64,000 nucleotides of DNA, taken from Sphingobium vermicomposti (GTDB lineage Bacteria > Pseudomonadota > Alphaproteobacteria > Sphingomonadales > Sphingomonadaceae). The translations under genes and the position numbers were made by a program. Location: positions 124,001 to 188,000 of the forward strand of contig NZ_JAASQR010000003.1 in NCBI RefSeq assembly GCF_011762025.1, read 5' to 3'. Shown piece by piece: positions 1-8,885 of this stretch. The notes under the pieces were generated by a model that was not told where the DNA came from, made no database searches, and was given only the letters and a program-made list of their open reading frames with translations. The number at the start of each line of letters is the position of its first letter. Within the stretch, counting starts at the first letter, position 1.

Positions 1-172
1 TCAGGAAGCGGTGGCCCGACGGCGTATCCAGCCAGGTCAGCGCGCCCGCCGCCACCAGCAGTAGCAGAGCGAGCAATCCTGCAATCCACCTCTGCCACGG
101 CCCGTCCCAGGCGCGGTGACGCGCGGTTGCCGGGCGGGGCTGCGACTGGGGCTGAACCTCATCCTCCGCCAT
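1..172 (-). CDS. tamB: TamB, translocation and assembly module (partial, N-terminus only)
   Basis: The start codon overlaps the tamA stop as TGATG, and the frame stays open to the left edge. The visible 57 residues are a short polar, proline- and glutamine-rich cytoplasmic stretch followed by one hydrophobic segment (about residues 32-48). This is the single N-terminal membrane anchor expected of TamB (DUF490), whose long beta-helical body would lie outside the window. TamB spans the periplasm and works with TamA in outer-membrane protein or lipid transport. The identification rests mainly on translational coupling to tamA and on the anchor. Confidence 0.8.
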   Translation of the reverse strand, partial: MAEDEVQPQSQPRPATARHRAWDGPWQRWIAGLLALLLLVAAGALTWLDTPSGHRFL

Positions 173-2235
173 CAGAAGGCCTGACCCAGCGAGACGTAGA
201 CCGCGACCTTGGGATCGTCCTCTTGCGGATTGAGCGGCGTGCCCACATCGACCCTGATCGGCCCGAAGCTGCTATAATAGCGCACGCCAAGGCCCGCCCC
301 GATCCTCAAATCGCGAAAGCGCGGCACGAAGCTGGTCGATATATTGCCCGCGTCCACGAACGGCACCACACCGAAATTGCCGAAGCGTATCCGCGATTCC
401 AGCGAAAATTCGGCCAAACTCTTGCCGCCGATCGGGTCATTACCGGAATCGCGTGGGCCGATTGCCTGATACCCATAGCCGCGCACCGAAGCCCCGCCCC
501 CTGCATAGAATCGCCGCGACGGCGCGATGCGATCCACGGTAGACCCCAATATGGTGCCGAAGCGCGCACGAGCCGCCATCACGACGCGATCCCCCATAGG
601 CTGATAGACGCTGCCGTCCAGCTGGACGCGGGCATAGCCGAAAGTGCCGTTCTGGAAGGACAGCTCGGGACTTAGACGGCCACCCAGGCGAAAGCCTCTC
701 GTCGGATCGAGCAGATTGTCGCTGCCGTCATGGGTCAGGCTAAGCGGCACGGCTCCGATCAGGAAAGTGCGCCGGTTGCCTCCGCTGAACGCGTCCTTTT
801 CATCCGAAGCGATGAATTCCGCGCCCACACGCCAGACCCATTTCTTTTGAAACAATATGTTGGTCTGCCGCTCGATCGCGCCGGATAGGGTTATGGTTCG
901 CGCGTCATAGGCATCGCGCTTGATGTTGCTGATGGAAACCAGCCCGGTCAGCACATGGTCGCGCCGACGGAAATTGTTGCGCCGATAGGTGGCGGAAGCC
1001 GTCTGCTCCTGCGTGCCCAGAACGCCGCGAAACGTCACGGCTCCTTCGGGCGGGAACATGTTGCGGTGCTGCCAGCTGACTTCCGCGCGATAACCTTCGC
1101 CGGTGCCATAACCCAATTCCCCGGCGATGGTCCGCAACGGCGCAGGCCGCACATCGACCAACAAATCGACATGCTCCCCATCGCCAGCATCCTTCCGGGT
1201 CAGGCCGACCGAGGATACGAGGCCGGTAGCGATGATGGCGCTGCGCAGGTCCTCCACATCGGAAGCCATATAGGGGTCGCCCGGCTGGAAACGGGCGATG
1301 CGCTGGACATGGCTGGCGCTGAACAGCTCATCATTCGTCAGCTGGATGGATCCGAACGTCCGATAGGCGCCGGGCGACACGACAATGTCCAGATCGCCCT
1401 TGCGCTCTTCATGATCGATATGGACTTCCGGCTCACCCACGGTCGCGAAGGGAAAGCCGCTTTCCGCCAGGGCCAGCGACAGGGCGGCCTGGCCGGACAG
1501 GATGGCGTCGGCGTCGACGGCATCGCCCGGCTTCAACGGAAATGCGGCGCGCAACTTCGCCTCGCGCTCGCCCGCCGCCGACAGCCCCTCCAGATCCACG
1601 CTGGACAACAGGTAAAGCGTTCCCGGCACGATCCGGAACGTGACCGACAGGCGATCTTCACCCGCAGGTGCGACGGATGAACGGATACGGGCAGCATAAT
1701 AGCCCTTGGCGCGCAGCAGCCGGTCCAGCAACGCCGTATCTTCCGCAATGCGACGGTTGATCTGCGCCAGGTTGGCCGGCTTGCCTTCGCCCTGCTGCAA
1801 CACGGACAGATCGCGGAAGCGCGCGTCGAACTGCGCATCGGCGATCTGCTCCACGCCTTTCAGCTGCAACGAATAGCGGTTTTCCTTTGCGGGGTCGGTG
1901 AAGTCCCCGGCGGGACTGATCGCTGCGGATGCGGCCTCTGCTTCTGGCTCAACCCCGCCTTCATCCGCCACGACCGGCTCGTCATCAGGCAGCATGTCGG
2001 CCACATCATCGGCAGGAAATGGATCGACGCTGTCAGGCTGATCCAGATCGGGCCAGGCGACCCCGATATCAGGCATGGGATCGAGCGGCATCTGTTGATC
2101 GTCAGCGACGGCGGGCGGGGCAACGCTTTGCGCCTGCGCTTCAGGCCACAACAGCAGCAGCAGCGGCGCCAAGAGAAGCCGGGCAGCTTGCGGAGTGCCT
2201 GAAGTGCGGCAGTTGTTCCGCAAACCGGTGTTCAT
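172..2235 (-). CDS. tamA: TamA, BamA/Omp85-family outer-membrane assembly protein
   Basis: 687 residues. A signal peptide with a leucine-rich core ends near residue 36 (AQAQS), followed by an acidic, proline-rich linker to about residue 110. POTRA-type repeats occupy roughly residues 115-370, and a C-terminal beta-barrel (Bac_surface_Ag type) ends in a terminal phenylalanine, as outer-membrane barrels recognised by BAM do. The barrel contains the GG-x-SVRGY-type motif near residue 585. The stop overlaps the tamB start. TamA is the outer-membrane partner of TamB. BamA itself is less likely because that gene normally neighbours lpx/fab genes. Confidence 0.92.
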   Translation of the reverse strand: MNTGLRNNCRTSGTPQAARLLLAPLLLLLWPEAQAQSVAPPAVADDQQMPLDPMPDIGVAWPDLDQPDSVDPFPADDVADMLPDDEPVVADEGGVEPEAEAASAAISPAGDFTDPAKENRYSLQLKGVEQIADAQFDARFRDLSVLQQGEGKPANLAQINRRIAEDTALLDRLLRAKGYYAARIRSSVAPAGEDRLSVTFRIVPGTLYLLSSVDLEGLSAAGEREAKLRAAFPLKPGDAVDADAILSGQAALSLALAESGFPFATVGEPEVHIDHEERKGDLDIVVSPGAYRTFGSIQLTNDELFSASHVQRIARFQPGDPYMASDVEDLRSAIIATGLVSSVGLTRKDAGDGEHVDLLVDVRPAPLRTIAGELGYGTGEGYRAEVSWQHRNMFPPEGAVTFRGVLGTQEQTASATYRRNNFRRRDHVLTGLVSISNIKRDAYDARTITLSGAIERQTNILFQKKWVWRVGAEFIASDEKDAFSGGNRRTFLIGAVPLSLTHDGSDNLLDPTRGFRLGGRLSPELSFQNGTFGYARVQLDGSVYQPMGDRVVMAARARFGTILGSTVDRIAPSRRFYAGGGASVRGYGYQAIGPRDSGNDPIGGKSLAEFSLESRIRFGNFGVVPFVDAGNISTSFVPRFRDLRIGAGLGVRYYSSFGPIRVDVGTPLNPQEDDPKVAVYVSLGQAF

Positions 2236-2307
2236 ATCAACGATCTAGACCATTTGGGCAGGGAAGCGCCAGAGCGTATCGTGGGGCAAGCGCGAACGGC
2301 GCACCGC

Positions 2308-2787
2308 TCAAAATGCCAGGTTCAGCCGGTCCATCAATGCGCGCGCGGGGTTGGCCGCCTGCTGCGCCGTTGGCCGCGCCATTTTATCCATGCTGTCCTG
2401 CAACCTGGACACCCGATCATATAATTCCTGGCTGGCTTCGATCAGTGCACGCGCAGCGAAGGGAAAGGCCAAGGCCACCTCCGTGTCGGTGCTGGCCGCA
2501 CGGCCCAGGCGATATTTCTCATCCGTCAGGTCGGCGTCTGCAATCTCCCCCCTCTGCCATGCCCGCTGGCTCAGCAGCCAGGCAATGACGTGCATCAATC
2601 GGGTCGTCACCTTGAGCGATTCGCATGCGAAGGATACCCGGCGCAGCGGATCGTCAATCTCGCCCATGCTCGTTTCACGCTGATCGAAATAGGAACGCGC
2701 TTCATCCGCCATGACCATGGCCTCCAGATAGAGGCCATCGACCAGCCGTCGATGAAGGCCACGATCAAGGAAACGCGCAGGAGACAT
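2308..2787 (-). CDS. rcdA: RcdA-like DUF1465 protein
   Basis: 159 residues, soluble and mostly helical. It has the family core in which a LxAMVMADEARSYFD-like helix is followed by a SLKVTTRLMHVIAWLL-like helix. In Caulobacter the DUF1465 protein RcdA is an adaptor that helps ClpXP degrade CtrA and other cell-cycle substrates. Here the gene lies 72 nt upstream of tamA on the same strand. The family assignment comes from recognisable sequence. The adaptor role is inferred from Caulobacter and may not hold unchanged in sphingomonads, where CtrA is not essential in all species. Confidence 0.72.
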   Translation of the reverse strand: MSPARFLDRGLHRRLVDGLYLEAMVMADEARSYFDQRETSMGEIDDPLRRVSFACESLKVTTRLMHVIAWLLSQRAWQRGEIADADLTDEKYRLGRAASTDTEVALAFPFAARALIEASQELYDRVSRLQDSMDKMARPTAQQAANPARALMDRLNLAF

Positions 2788-2907
2788 GTTTCATTCCTGA
2801 CATAAAAGTTTCGCCTTGTCAGGCCCGCGTGGCCCCCGTCACGCAGCTTGTCCCATTAAGGGCCGTCTAACCATGGAATTAACCACGAATCGCACGGTGG
2901 GCCGGGT

Positions 2908-3087
2908 TCAGGCGATGATGTCCGGGATCAACGCGTCTTCCAGTAATGCGATTTCGTCACGCAGCCGCAGCTTGCGCTTCTTCAGTCGCGCGACCTGCAT
3001 CTGGTCGCTGGCCCCGGTGCCGATCAATGCGCCGATGGCGCCATCGAGATCCCTATGCTCGATTCGCAGCAGTTCCAGCCGACGCAT
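2908..3087 (-). CDS. YdcH/DUF465 small coiled-coil protein
   Basis: 59 residues, beginning at MRRLELLRIEH. This start has a GGGAAG ribosome-binding site, unlike longer in-frame alternatives. The protein is a charged helical hairpin with the DUF465 signature of a short 'EHRDLD' helix and a 'LKKRKLRLRDEI' helix. The function of the family is unknown. A second, diverged DUF465 gene starts 190 nt away on the other strand, so the two are divergently arranged paralogues. Confidence 0.85.
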   Translation of the reverse strand: MRRLELLRIEHRDLDGAIGALIGTGASDQMQVARLKKRKLRLRDEIALLEDALIPDIIA

Positions 3088-3277
3088 AATGTCTTCCCGG
3101 CTCAATCGGCACTCTCTTTCCAGGCCATGCTTTCGAATGCCCCTCTGATAGCTTGGCGCAGACCATCGGACCATCGTAAATTTTGGCCCATCCGGTCGCA
3201 AAGCGATGCGACCATGAGGACAAAGCCTCAAAATCATGATCTACTCGTTCATCCATCACCTTCACAAGGAGAACGTC

Positions 3278-3436
3278 ATGGAAAATAGCCACATTTCAGC
3301 TCTTTCGGCCAAGCATGCAGGGCTTGAGGCACGCATAAAGGCGGAGTCGAGTCGGCCCATGCCTGATGCGATCCTTGTCGCCTCGCTCAAAAAGCAGAAG
3401 TTACGCGTGAAAGAGGAAATGTCGGTGGGGAATTAA
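3278..3436 (+). CDS. second YdcH/DUF465 small protein
   Basis: 52 residues with a strong AAGGAG ribosome-binding site seven bases before ATG. It has the same DUF465 plan as its divergent neighbour: an N-terminal helix (SALSAKHAGLEARIKAE), a proline turn, then the conserved basic helix VASLKKQKLRVKEEM. Function is unknown. A hairpin immediately downstream probably ends its transcript. Confidence 0.85.
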   Translation: MENSHISALSAKHAGLEARIKAESSRPMPDAILVASLKKQKLRVKEEMSVGN

Positions 3437-3453
3437 CCCCCGCATAGGCAAAG

Positions 3454-3484
3454 GGGTCGGATCGGCGCAACAGCCGTCCGACCC
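3454..3484 (+). terminator. hairpin after the DUF465 gene
   Basis: GGGTCGGA (3454-3461) pairs with TCCGACCC (3477-3484), and an inner CGGC/GCCG stem adds to it. No long T-run follows, so it is a probable but not classic terminator. Confidence 0.5.
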
Positions 3485-3555
3485 TTCGCCATCAGTCGAC
3501 TGCCATCCATCCATAGCTTAAAATCGGGTCGCGTGACCGCCCGAAAGGAGCGATG

Positions 3556-3924
3556 TCAGCGCTTTACCTGCCGTGCGTGCTGATGGGTCGAGCGGGGCTG
3601 AGTTTTGCTGAGGCTGGAAACCGGCTTGCGCGCCGCTTGCGGGTCGATTTCACGGTCGAACGCGATACCGATCTTGTCCCCGCGCGCCCATACGACCTTG
3701 CCCTTCACCCTGCCAACGCCGCGCAGGTCCATGAAAATTTCGATGCCGGAAGGCACCGGCCTTTCACAATCTGCCATCATGCCCGTGGCGGACAGATTAC
3801 GAACGCGGGCGCGTCCCAGGGGAGCGCCGCCGGTCGACTCGAGGCTGGTGAGTAGAAACAGGCTGTCCCTTGGCCCAGACCGCGCCGGACCCCGCTCACC
3901 CAATTCCTGTTCGATGTCCATCAT
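3556..3924 (-). CDS. PilZ-domain protein
   Basis: 122 residues from the ATG at 3924, which has AAGGG upstream; a GTG further upstream would add 13 residues. The central part has the PilZ layout: basic residues before 'ARVRNLSATGMMADCE', the N/D-x-S-x-x-G element, and a hydrophobic strand pattern ending 'KIGIAFDREI'. PilZ domains usually bind cyclic di-GMP, but the N-terminal RxxxR element is not clearly intact here, so binding is uncertain. It lies 57 nt downstream of dksA on the same strand and may be co-transcribed. Confidence 0.75.
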   Translation of the reverse strand: MMDIEQELGERGPARSGPRDSLFLLTSLESTGGAPLGRARVRNLSATGMMADCERPVPSGIEIFMDLRGVGRVKGKVVWARGDKIGIAFDREIDPQAARKPVSSLSKTQPRSTHQHARQVKR

Positions 3925-3981
3925 CAACCCTTGCGATGCCCACTGTTTCCAACGGCTTGCCACAGGGCGATGGACAAAGGG

Positions 3982-4446
3982 TTAATCGTCGCGGGACACC
4001 TTTTCCTGGCGCTCGTGCCGCTCCTGGGCCTCCACCGTCATGGTGGCGATCGGCCGGGCTTCCAGACGGCCCAGCGAAATTGGTTCCCCGGTGACTTCGC
4101 AATAACCATATTCGCCATCATCGATACGCCGCAGCGCCGCGTCGATCTTGGAAATCAGCTTGCGCTGGCGGTCGCGGGTGCGCAGTTCGATGGACCAGTC
4201 GGTTTCGCTGGACGCGCGGTCATTGAGATCGGGTTCACGCAATGGTTCGTTCTGAAGAACCGCCAGAGTGCCTTCGGCCTCCGTCAATATCTGCTTTTTC
4301 CAGTCCCACAGTCGCTGCCGGAAATATTCAAGCTGCAGCGGGTTCATAAACTCTTCGTCGGGTGAAGGACGATAGTCGGCGGGAAGGGATACCGCCGATT
4401 TTGGCGGATTTTGGCCGTCATTATCGGAATTAAGGACCGATGCCAT
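3982..4446 (-). CDS. dksA: RNA polymerase-binding transcription factor DksA
   Basis: 154 residues. The long coiled-coil hairpin (about residues 35-110) has the tip motif D73-x-x-D76-x-A78 that reaches the RNA polymerase secondary channel. The C-terminal globule matches DksA (ARPIATMTVEAQERHE), but only Cys116 remains of the four zinc cysteines seen in E. coli. Alphaproteobacterial and DksA2-type proteins are known to dispense with zinc. It mediates the stringent response together with ppGpp. Confidence 0.93.
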   Translation of the reverse strand: MASVLNSDNDGQNPPKSAVSLPADYRPSPDEEFMNPLQLEYFRQRLWDWKKQILTEAEGTLAVLQNEPLREPDLNDRASSETDWSIELRTRDRQRKLISKIDAALRRIDDGEYGYCEVTGEPISLGRLEARPIATMTVEAQERHERQEKVSRDD

Positions 4447-4865
4447 CTGGCTCTCCGACTCGATAGGCCCCTTCGCGTTTTGCTTTGGGAGCCGTGACTT
4501 ATGATTGAGCGCGCCTAATAGCCAGCGGCGCGAGGCGACACAAGCGCCATTCCTGGTGGAATGAAAAGCGCCCTCACCCCCGCCTCATCAGCATGCGGTC
4601 GCAACATCGCTTTCCGGCTTGTCCAAAGAGGAGGTGGCGGAAAAACAGATACAGGCAGCATCGCGCCCGTTCCACTATGGGACGTTAACCATCATGGTTG
4701 AGGCATTCCAACAATTTCTCTCGACTTAGCCCCGACAATCAGAGTTAACGCCATTGAAGTTAACATGTTCTTTTGCCTTTCTACGTGAAGGCGACTGTCC
4801 TTCATCTGCCACCGACATGCGGTGACTGGGCTGAAGGACAGGAAGACAAACAAGAGTGGATCACT
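4447..4865. other. 419-nt divergent intergenic region between dksA and the serine-rich gene
   Basis: No convincing gene is visible. The stretch holds three copies of GTTAAC at 4684-4689, 4744-4749 and 4759-4764, the last two 15 nt apart and all close to the serine-rich gene. Their spacing does not fit a CtrA box (TTAA-N7-TTAA). Promoters for both neighbours should lie here, but no strong sigma-70 pair stands out. Confidence 0.5.
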
Positions 4866-5801
4866 ATGTCGGTACGGATGGCATTGGCTAAATTATGCGC
4901 ATGCACCTGCGGCGGCGCCCTTATCGGCGGTGGTGCGGTCCATGTCGCGGAAAGCGCGCGCCCGGCAGGGGTCCAGAGCACGAAGAGCGTCAAGGCTGCG
5001 CCCAAGCGCTATGCCGCCCGCCCCGTGAAGCGCAAGGTGGTAAAAACCGTCACCGCCTGCGCCCCGCAAACAATCTCTGTAACCACCCAGGCTCCGCCCG
5101 TCCCCCTGCCTCCCCCCATGGTGGCCACCGAAATGCCCGTCATGTCAGGCGGTGGTGCTGCGCCGATCATGATGGCTGGCGGCCCCGGATTCGGCGGCGG
5201 TGGCTTTATCGGCGGTTTCTTCGGCGGTAGCGGCGGCGGCAGCAGCGGCGGATCAGTGGTAATTTCCTCCACCAGCAGCTCGACGGGTGGCATCAGCAGT
5301 TCGACAAGTTCCACAACGGGCGGTGTTTCCACATCGACCGGTGGCGTTTCCACGTCGAGCGGCAATGTCTCGACCTCCAGCGGCAACGTGTCCACCTCCA
5401 GTGGCAATGTCTCGACTTCAAGCGGGAACGTGTCCACTTCCAGCGGGAATGTGACGAGCAGCTCTTCTTCGTCCAGTTCCAGCTCCAGTTCGTCGTCATC
5501 TTCCTCCAGCTCCTCTTCCAGCAGTTCTGGCGGAAAACCCCATGGGTCGAGCGGGAGCAGCGGCAGCAGTTCTTCGAGCTCTTCGGGCGGTTCTTCAAGT
5601 TCATCCAGCTTCGGCAGCACCAGCTCGTCCACCTCATCCAGCAGCTCATCCTCCAGTTCGTCGAGCAGCTCTGGCGGCAGTTCGAGCAGCACTGGCGGAA
5701 CCGACGTCCCCGCGCCGCCGATGGTCCTGCTGTTCGGAGCAGCGGCGGTCGCGCTGATGGCCCGCCGACGCTTCGCCGAACGGAAGGGCCAGACGGCCTG
5801 A
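4866..5801 (+). CDS. serine-rich surface protein with heptad repeats and PEP-CTERM-like sorting tail
   Basis: 311 residues from the ATG at 4866; longer in-frame starts lack a signal-peptide-like beginning. The N-terminus is hydrophobic with Cys-rich ACTCGG, followed by a basic region, a Gly-rich region, seven GNVSTSS-type heptads, then long polyserine tracts. The end is VPAPPMVLLFGAAAVAL followed by basic ARRRFAERK, that is, a V-P-x-P motif, a membrane helix and an Arg cluster. This resembles PEP-CTERM exosortase signals, with Ala in place of Glu. It is probably exported, anchored and perhaps glycosylated on Ser. Function is unknown. Confidence 0.7.
   Translation: MSVRMALAKLCACTCGGALIGGGAVHVAESARPAGVQSTKSVKAAPKRYAARPVKRKVVKTVTACAPQTISVTTQAPPVPLPPPMVATEMPVMSGGGAAPIMMAGGPGFGGGGFIGGFFGGSGGGSSGGSVVISSTSSSTGGISSSTSSTTGGVSTSTGGVSTSSGNVSTSSGNVSTSSGNVSTSSGNVSTSSGNVTSSSSSSSSSSSSSSSSSSSSSSSSGGKPHGSSGSSGSSSSSSSGGSSSSSSFGSTSSSTSSSSSSSSSSSSSGGSSSSTGGTDVPAPPMVLLFGAAAVALMARRRFAERKGQTA
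5319..5465 (+). repeat. seven 21-nt tandem repeats coding for GNVSTSS-type heptads
   Basis: Seven consecutive 21-nt units are in frame. They begin GGVSTST and GGVSTSS, continue with four GNVSTSS units and end GNVTSSS. Synonymous codons vary between units, so the array is not a very recent expansion. Confidence 0.85.
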
Positions 5802-5812
5802 TCGGCGTTCAC

Positions 5813-5850
5813 AAAAAAGGGGCGGCTCCTTCACGGTGCCGCCCCTTTTT
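5813..5850. terminator. bidirectional terminator
   Basis: GGGGCGGC (5819-5826) pairs with GCCGCCCC (5838-5845). It is flanked by six A residues on the left and five T residues on the right, and sits between convergent genes. Confidence 0.9.
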
Positions 5851-5871
5851 CGTTCAACCGATCGCCTCGCT

Positions 5872-6309
5872 TCAGCTTTGGGCGATGATCCGTTCGATCT
5901 CAGGCACCGGGTGGTTCGCCAAATCCTTGGCAATTTCGCCTACCAGCCGACTTTGCACTTCCTTGTGATAATGTTTGCGCATTTCACCAAGGGAATTGGG
6001 CGGGGCCACGACGATCAGCTTGTCGAAATCATTCGCCAGCGCCCGCTGCTTGAGCAGGTCGCTTGCTTCGGCGGCAAACCGAGCTTCTTCCTGCTCATGA
6101 TAGTCGGTCTTGCCCATGGTCGCTTGCCCGCCATTGGTCGAAGGTGCACGGCCTGACATGTCGGACGACTGTTCGCGGTCGAGTGGGTTATCCTGTGTCT
6201 TTACGATTTCCGCTTCCAGATTGGGCGCAAATCGATCACCCCTGTTCCGAAAGAACAGCATCTTGCGCCCATCGGCAACCAGCACCATCGCACCATGATC
6301 GATCCACAT
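5872..6309 (-). CDS. host attachment / baeRF-family protein
   Basis: 145 residues, cytoplasmic. It starts WIDHGAMVLVADGRKMLFF, a strand pattern of the family annotated as 'protein required for attachment to host cells' and related to bacterial/archaeal eRF1-like domains. The C-terminal half contains LIVVAPPNSLGEMRKHYH, which is characteristic of the family. The attachment role was named from Agrobacterium. The eRF1-like relation suggests a ribosome- or RNA-linked role instead. The gene stands alone, converging with the serine-rich gene. Confidence 0.8.
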   Translation of the reverse strand: MWIDHGAMVLVADGRKMLFFRNRGDRFAPNLEAEIVKTQDNPLDREQSSDMSGRAPSTNGGQATMGKTDYHEQEEARFAAEASDLLKQRALANDFDKLIVVAPPNSLGEMRKHYHKEVQSRLVGEIAKDLANHPVPEIERIIAQS

Positions 6310-6396
6310 CGCAGCTTCCTTTCCTTGGTTTGCCTATGGTCAACGGACGGAAGCGCGCAGGGTTGCGCGGTTCAGCGCGGAACGGCATAGGGCTGA

Positions 6397-7677
<1,281 letters not shown>

Positions 7678-7727
7678 GGCTTTCGTTTGAATGACGCGGC
7701 GTGGCGGGTGAATTGAGGGGGGTCTTG

Positions 7728-7769
7728 ATGCGCGTCCTGCTTTCCAATGTTCACGGGCGCGCACGATGA
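7728..7769 (+). pseudogene. 13-codon surE-like remnant or leader peptide
   Basis: A GAGGGGGG ribosome-binding site precedes ATG at 7728. The peptide [13 protein letters not shown] ends at TGA 7767-7769, which overlaps the next ATG (7766) as ATGA. The first residues match the SurE start (MRILLSNDDGVHAPG) with the DDG triplet missing, and surE usually follows serS. Either it is a deletion scar now serving as a translational-coupling leader, or the match is chance. I consider it suggestive only. Confidence 0.4.
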
Positions 7770-8824
7770 GGATCATCCCTGCCCGCCCTCCGTTGAGCCA
7801 GATCGGGTTCCTGCGTCGGCGATCATCAATGCCGGTGTGGGCCGATCTGACATGGCGTGTGGGGTTGGTGTTCGGTCTGATTGCACTGGTGCTCATATTG
7901 CACTGGATCGGTCGCGATGGCCTGAAAGACAATCTGGACGACCATATCAGTTTCATCGATGTGCTCTATTTTACCACGGTCACGGTAACGACCGTGGGCT
8001 ATGGCGACATCGTGCCGGTCAGCCCGGAAGCCCGGCTGTTCGAAGCATTGCTGGTGACGCCGATCCGATTGTTCGTCTGGCTGATCTTTCTGGGAACGGC
8101 CTATCATCTGTTTTTCCGCAACATCCTTTACAGGTGGCGCATGGCTCGCATTCAGGCCGATCTTCATAATCACATCATCGTGACAGGCTTTGGCACCAGT
8201 GGCAGCGAAGCCGTCAACGAACTGCTGGCGCGGGGGGTCAATCCGCGTGAGATCGTCGTCGTCGATCCCGAAGAAAAGGCATTGGCCAAGGCCGAAGACC
8301 TGGGCTGCAACATCCTGTGCGGCGATTCCACCCGCGACCGGACGCTCAAGGATGTGGCGGTCCATCGCGCCCGGACGCTGATCGTTTCCGCAGGGCGCGA
8401 CGACACGTCCATCCTCATCACGCTGACCGCGCGGCACCTGGCCCCACACCTTCCCATCAGCATCGTGGTGCGCAACGAAGATAATGAACTGCCCGCGCGC
8501 CAGGCGGGGGCGACGACGGTGATCAACCCCGTCAGCTTCGCCGGGCTGTTGCTGGCGGGAAGCACCAGCGGGCCGCACATCGCCGATTATATGGCGGACC
8601 TTGCCGCTACCGGCGGTCGGGTGCGGCTGCATGAGCGGGGCGTGCTGGCGGAAGAGATCGGCCAGCCGCTATCGGCGATACAGACGGGGCTGGGCGTGCG
8701 CATCTATCGCGGCAGTCGGGTCGTCGGTTTCTGGGAACCCGAAGCAGCCCAGTTGCAACATGGCGACATGATCATAGAGATTGTGGCCGGGGTCGAGGAT
8801 GACCAAGGGGACAATCCCGCCTGA
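7766..8824 (+). CDS. two-TM potassium channel with RCK/TrkA-N domain
   Basis: 352 residues. There are membrane helices near residues 31-48 and 90-115. Between them is a pore loop with selectivity filter TVGYGD (76-81), so the protein is K+-selective. From about residue 135 a Rossmann-type RCK domain begins ([18 protein letters not shown]), followed by a TrkA-C-like end. The gene is probably translated by coupling to the short upstream peptide. An internal ATG at 7829 would remove 21 residues before the first helix and is a possible alternative start. Confidence 0.9.
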   Translation: MRIIPARPPLSQIGFLRRRSSMPVWADLTWRVGLVFGLIALVLILHWIGRDGLKDNLDDHISFIDVLYFTTVTVTTVGYGDIVPVSPEARLFEALLVTPIRLFVWLIFLGTAYHLFFRNILYRWRMARIQADLHNHIIVTGFGTSGSEAVNELLARGVNPREIVVVDPEEKALAKAEDLGCNILCGDSTRDRTLKDVAVHRARTLIVSAGRDDTSILITLTARHLAPHLPISIVVRNEDNELPARQAGATTVINPVSFAGLLLAGSTSGPHIADYMADLAATGGRVRLHERGVLAEEIGQPLSAIQTGLGVRIYRGSRVVGFWEPEAAQLQHGDMIIEIVAGVEDDQGDNPA

Positions 8825-8885
8825 ATCTGCCGCAACAAAGGCTTTGGTGACATGGCGCGCAAAAAACCCTATGTGCGCGCCGATC

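Noticed and set aside
4684..4764. CtrA-binding box upstream of the serine-rich gene
   Set aside because: GTTAAC copies are 60 and 15 nt apart. No pair has the TTAA-N7-TTAA spacing.
5319..5465. CRISPR-like array
   Set aside because: Units are 21 nt, directly adjacent, in frame and without spacers. They encode protein heptads.
5009..5812. Long minus-strand frame opposite the serine-rich gene (Glu/Leu-rich protein)
   Set aside because: It is the complement of the serine codons. It has no ribosome-binding site or known family, and the plus-strand gene has signal, repeats and a sorting tail.
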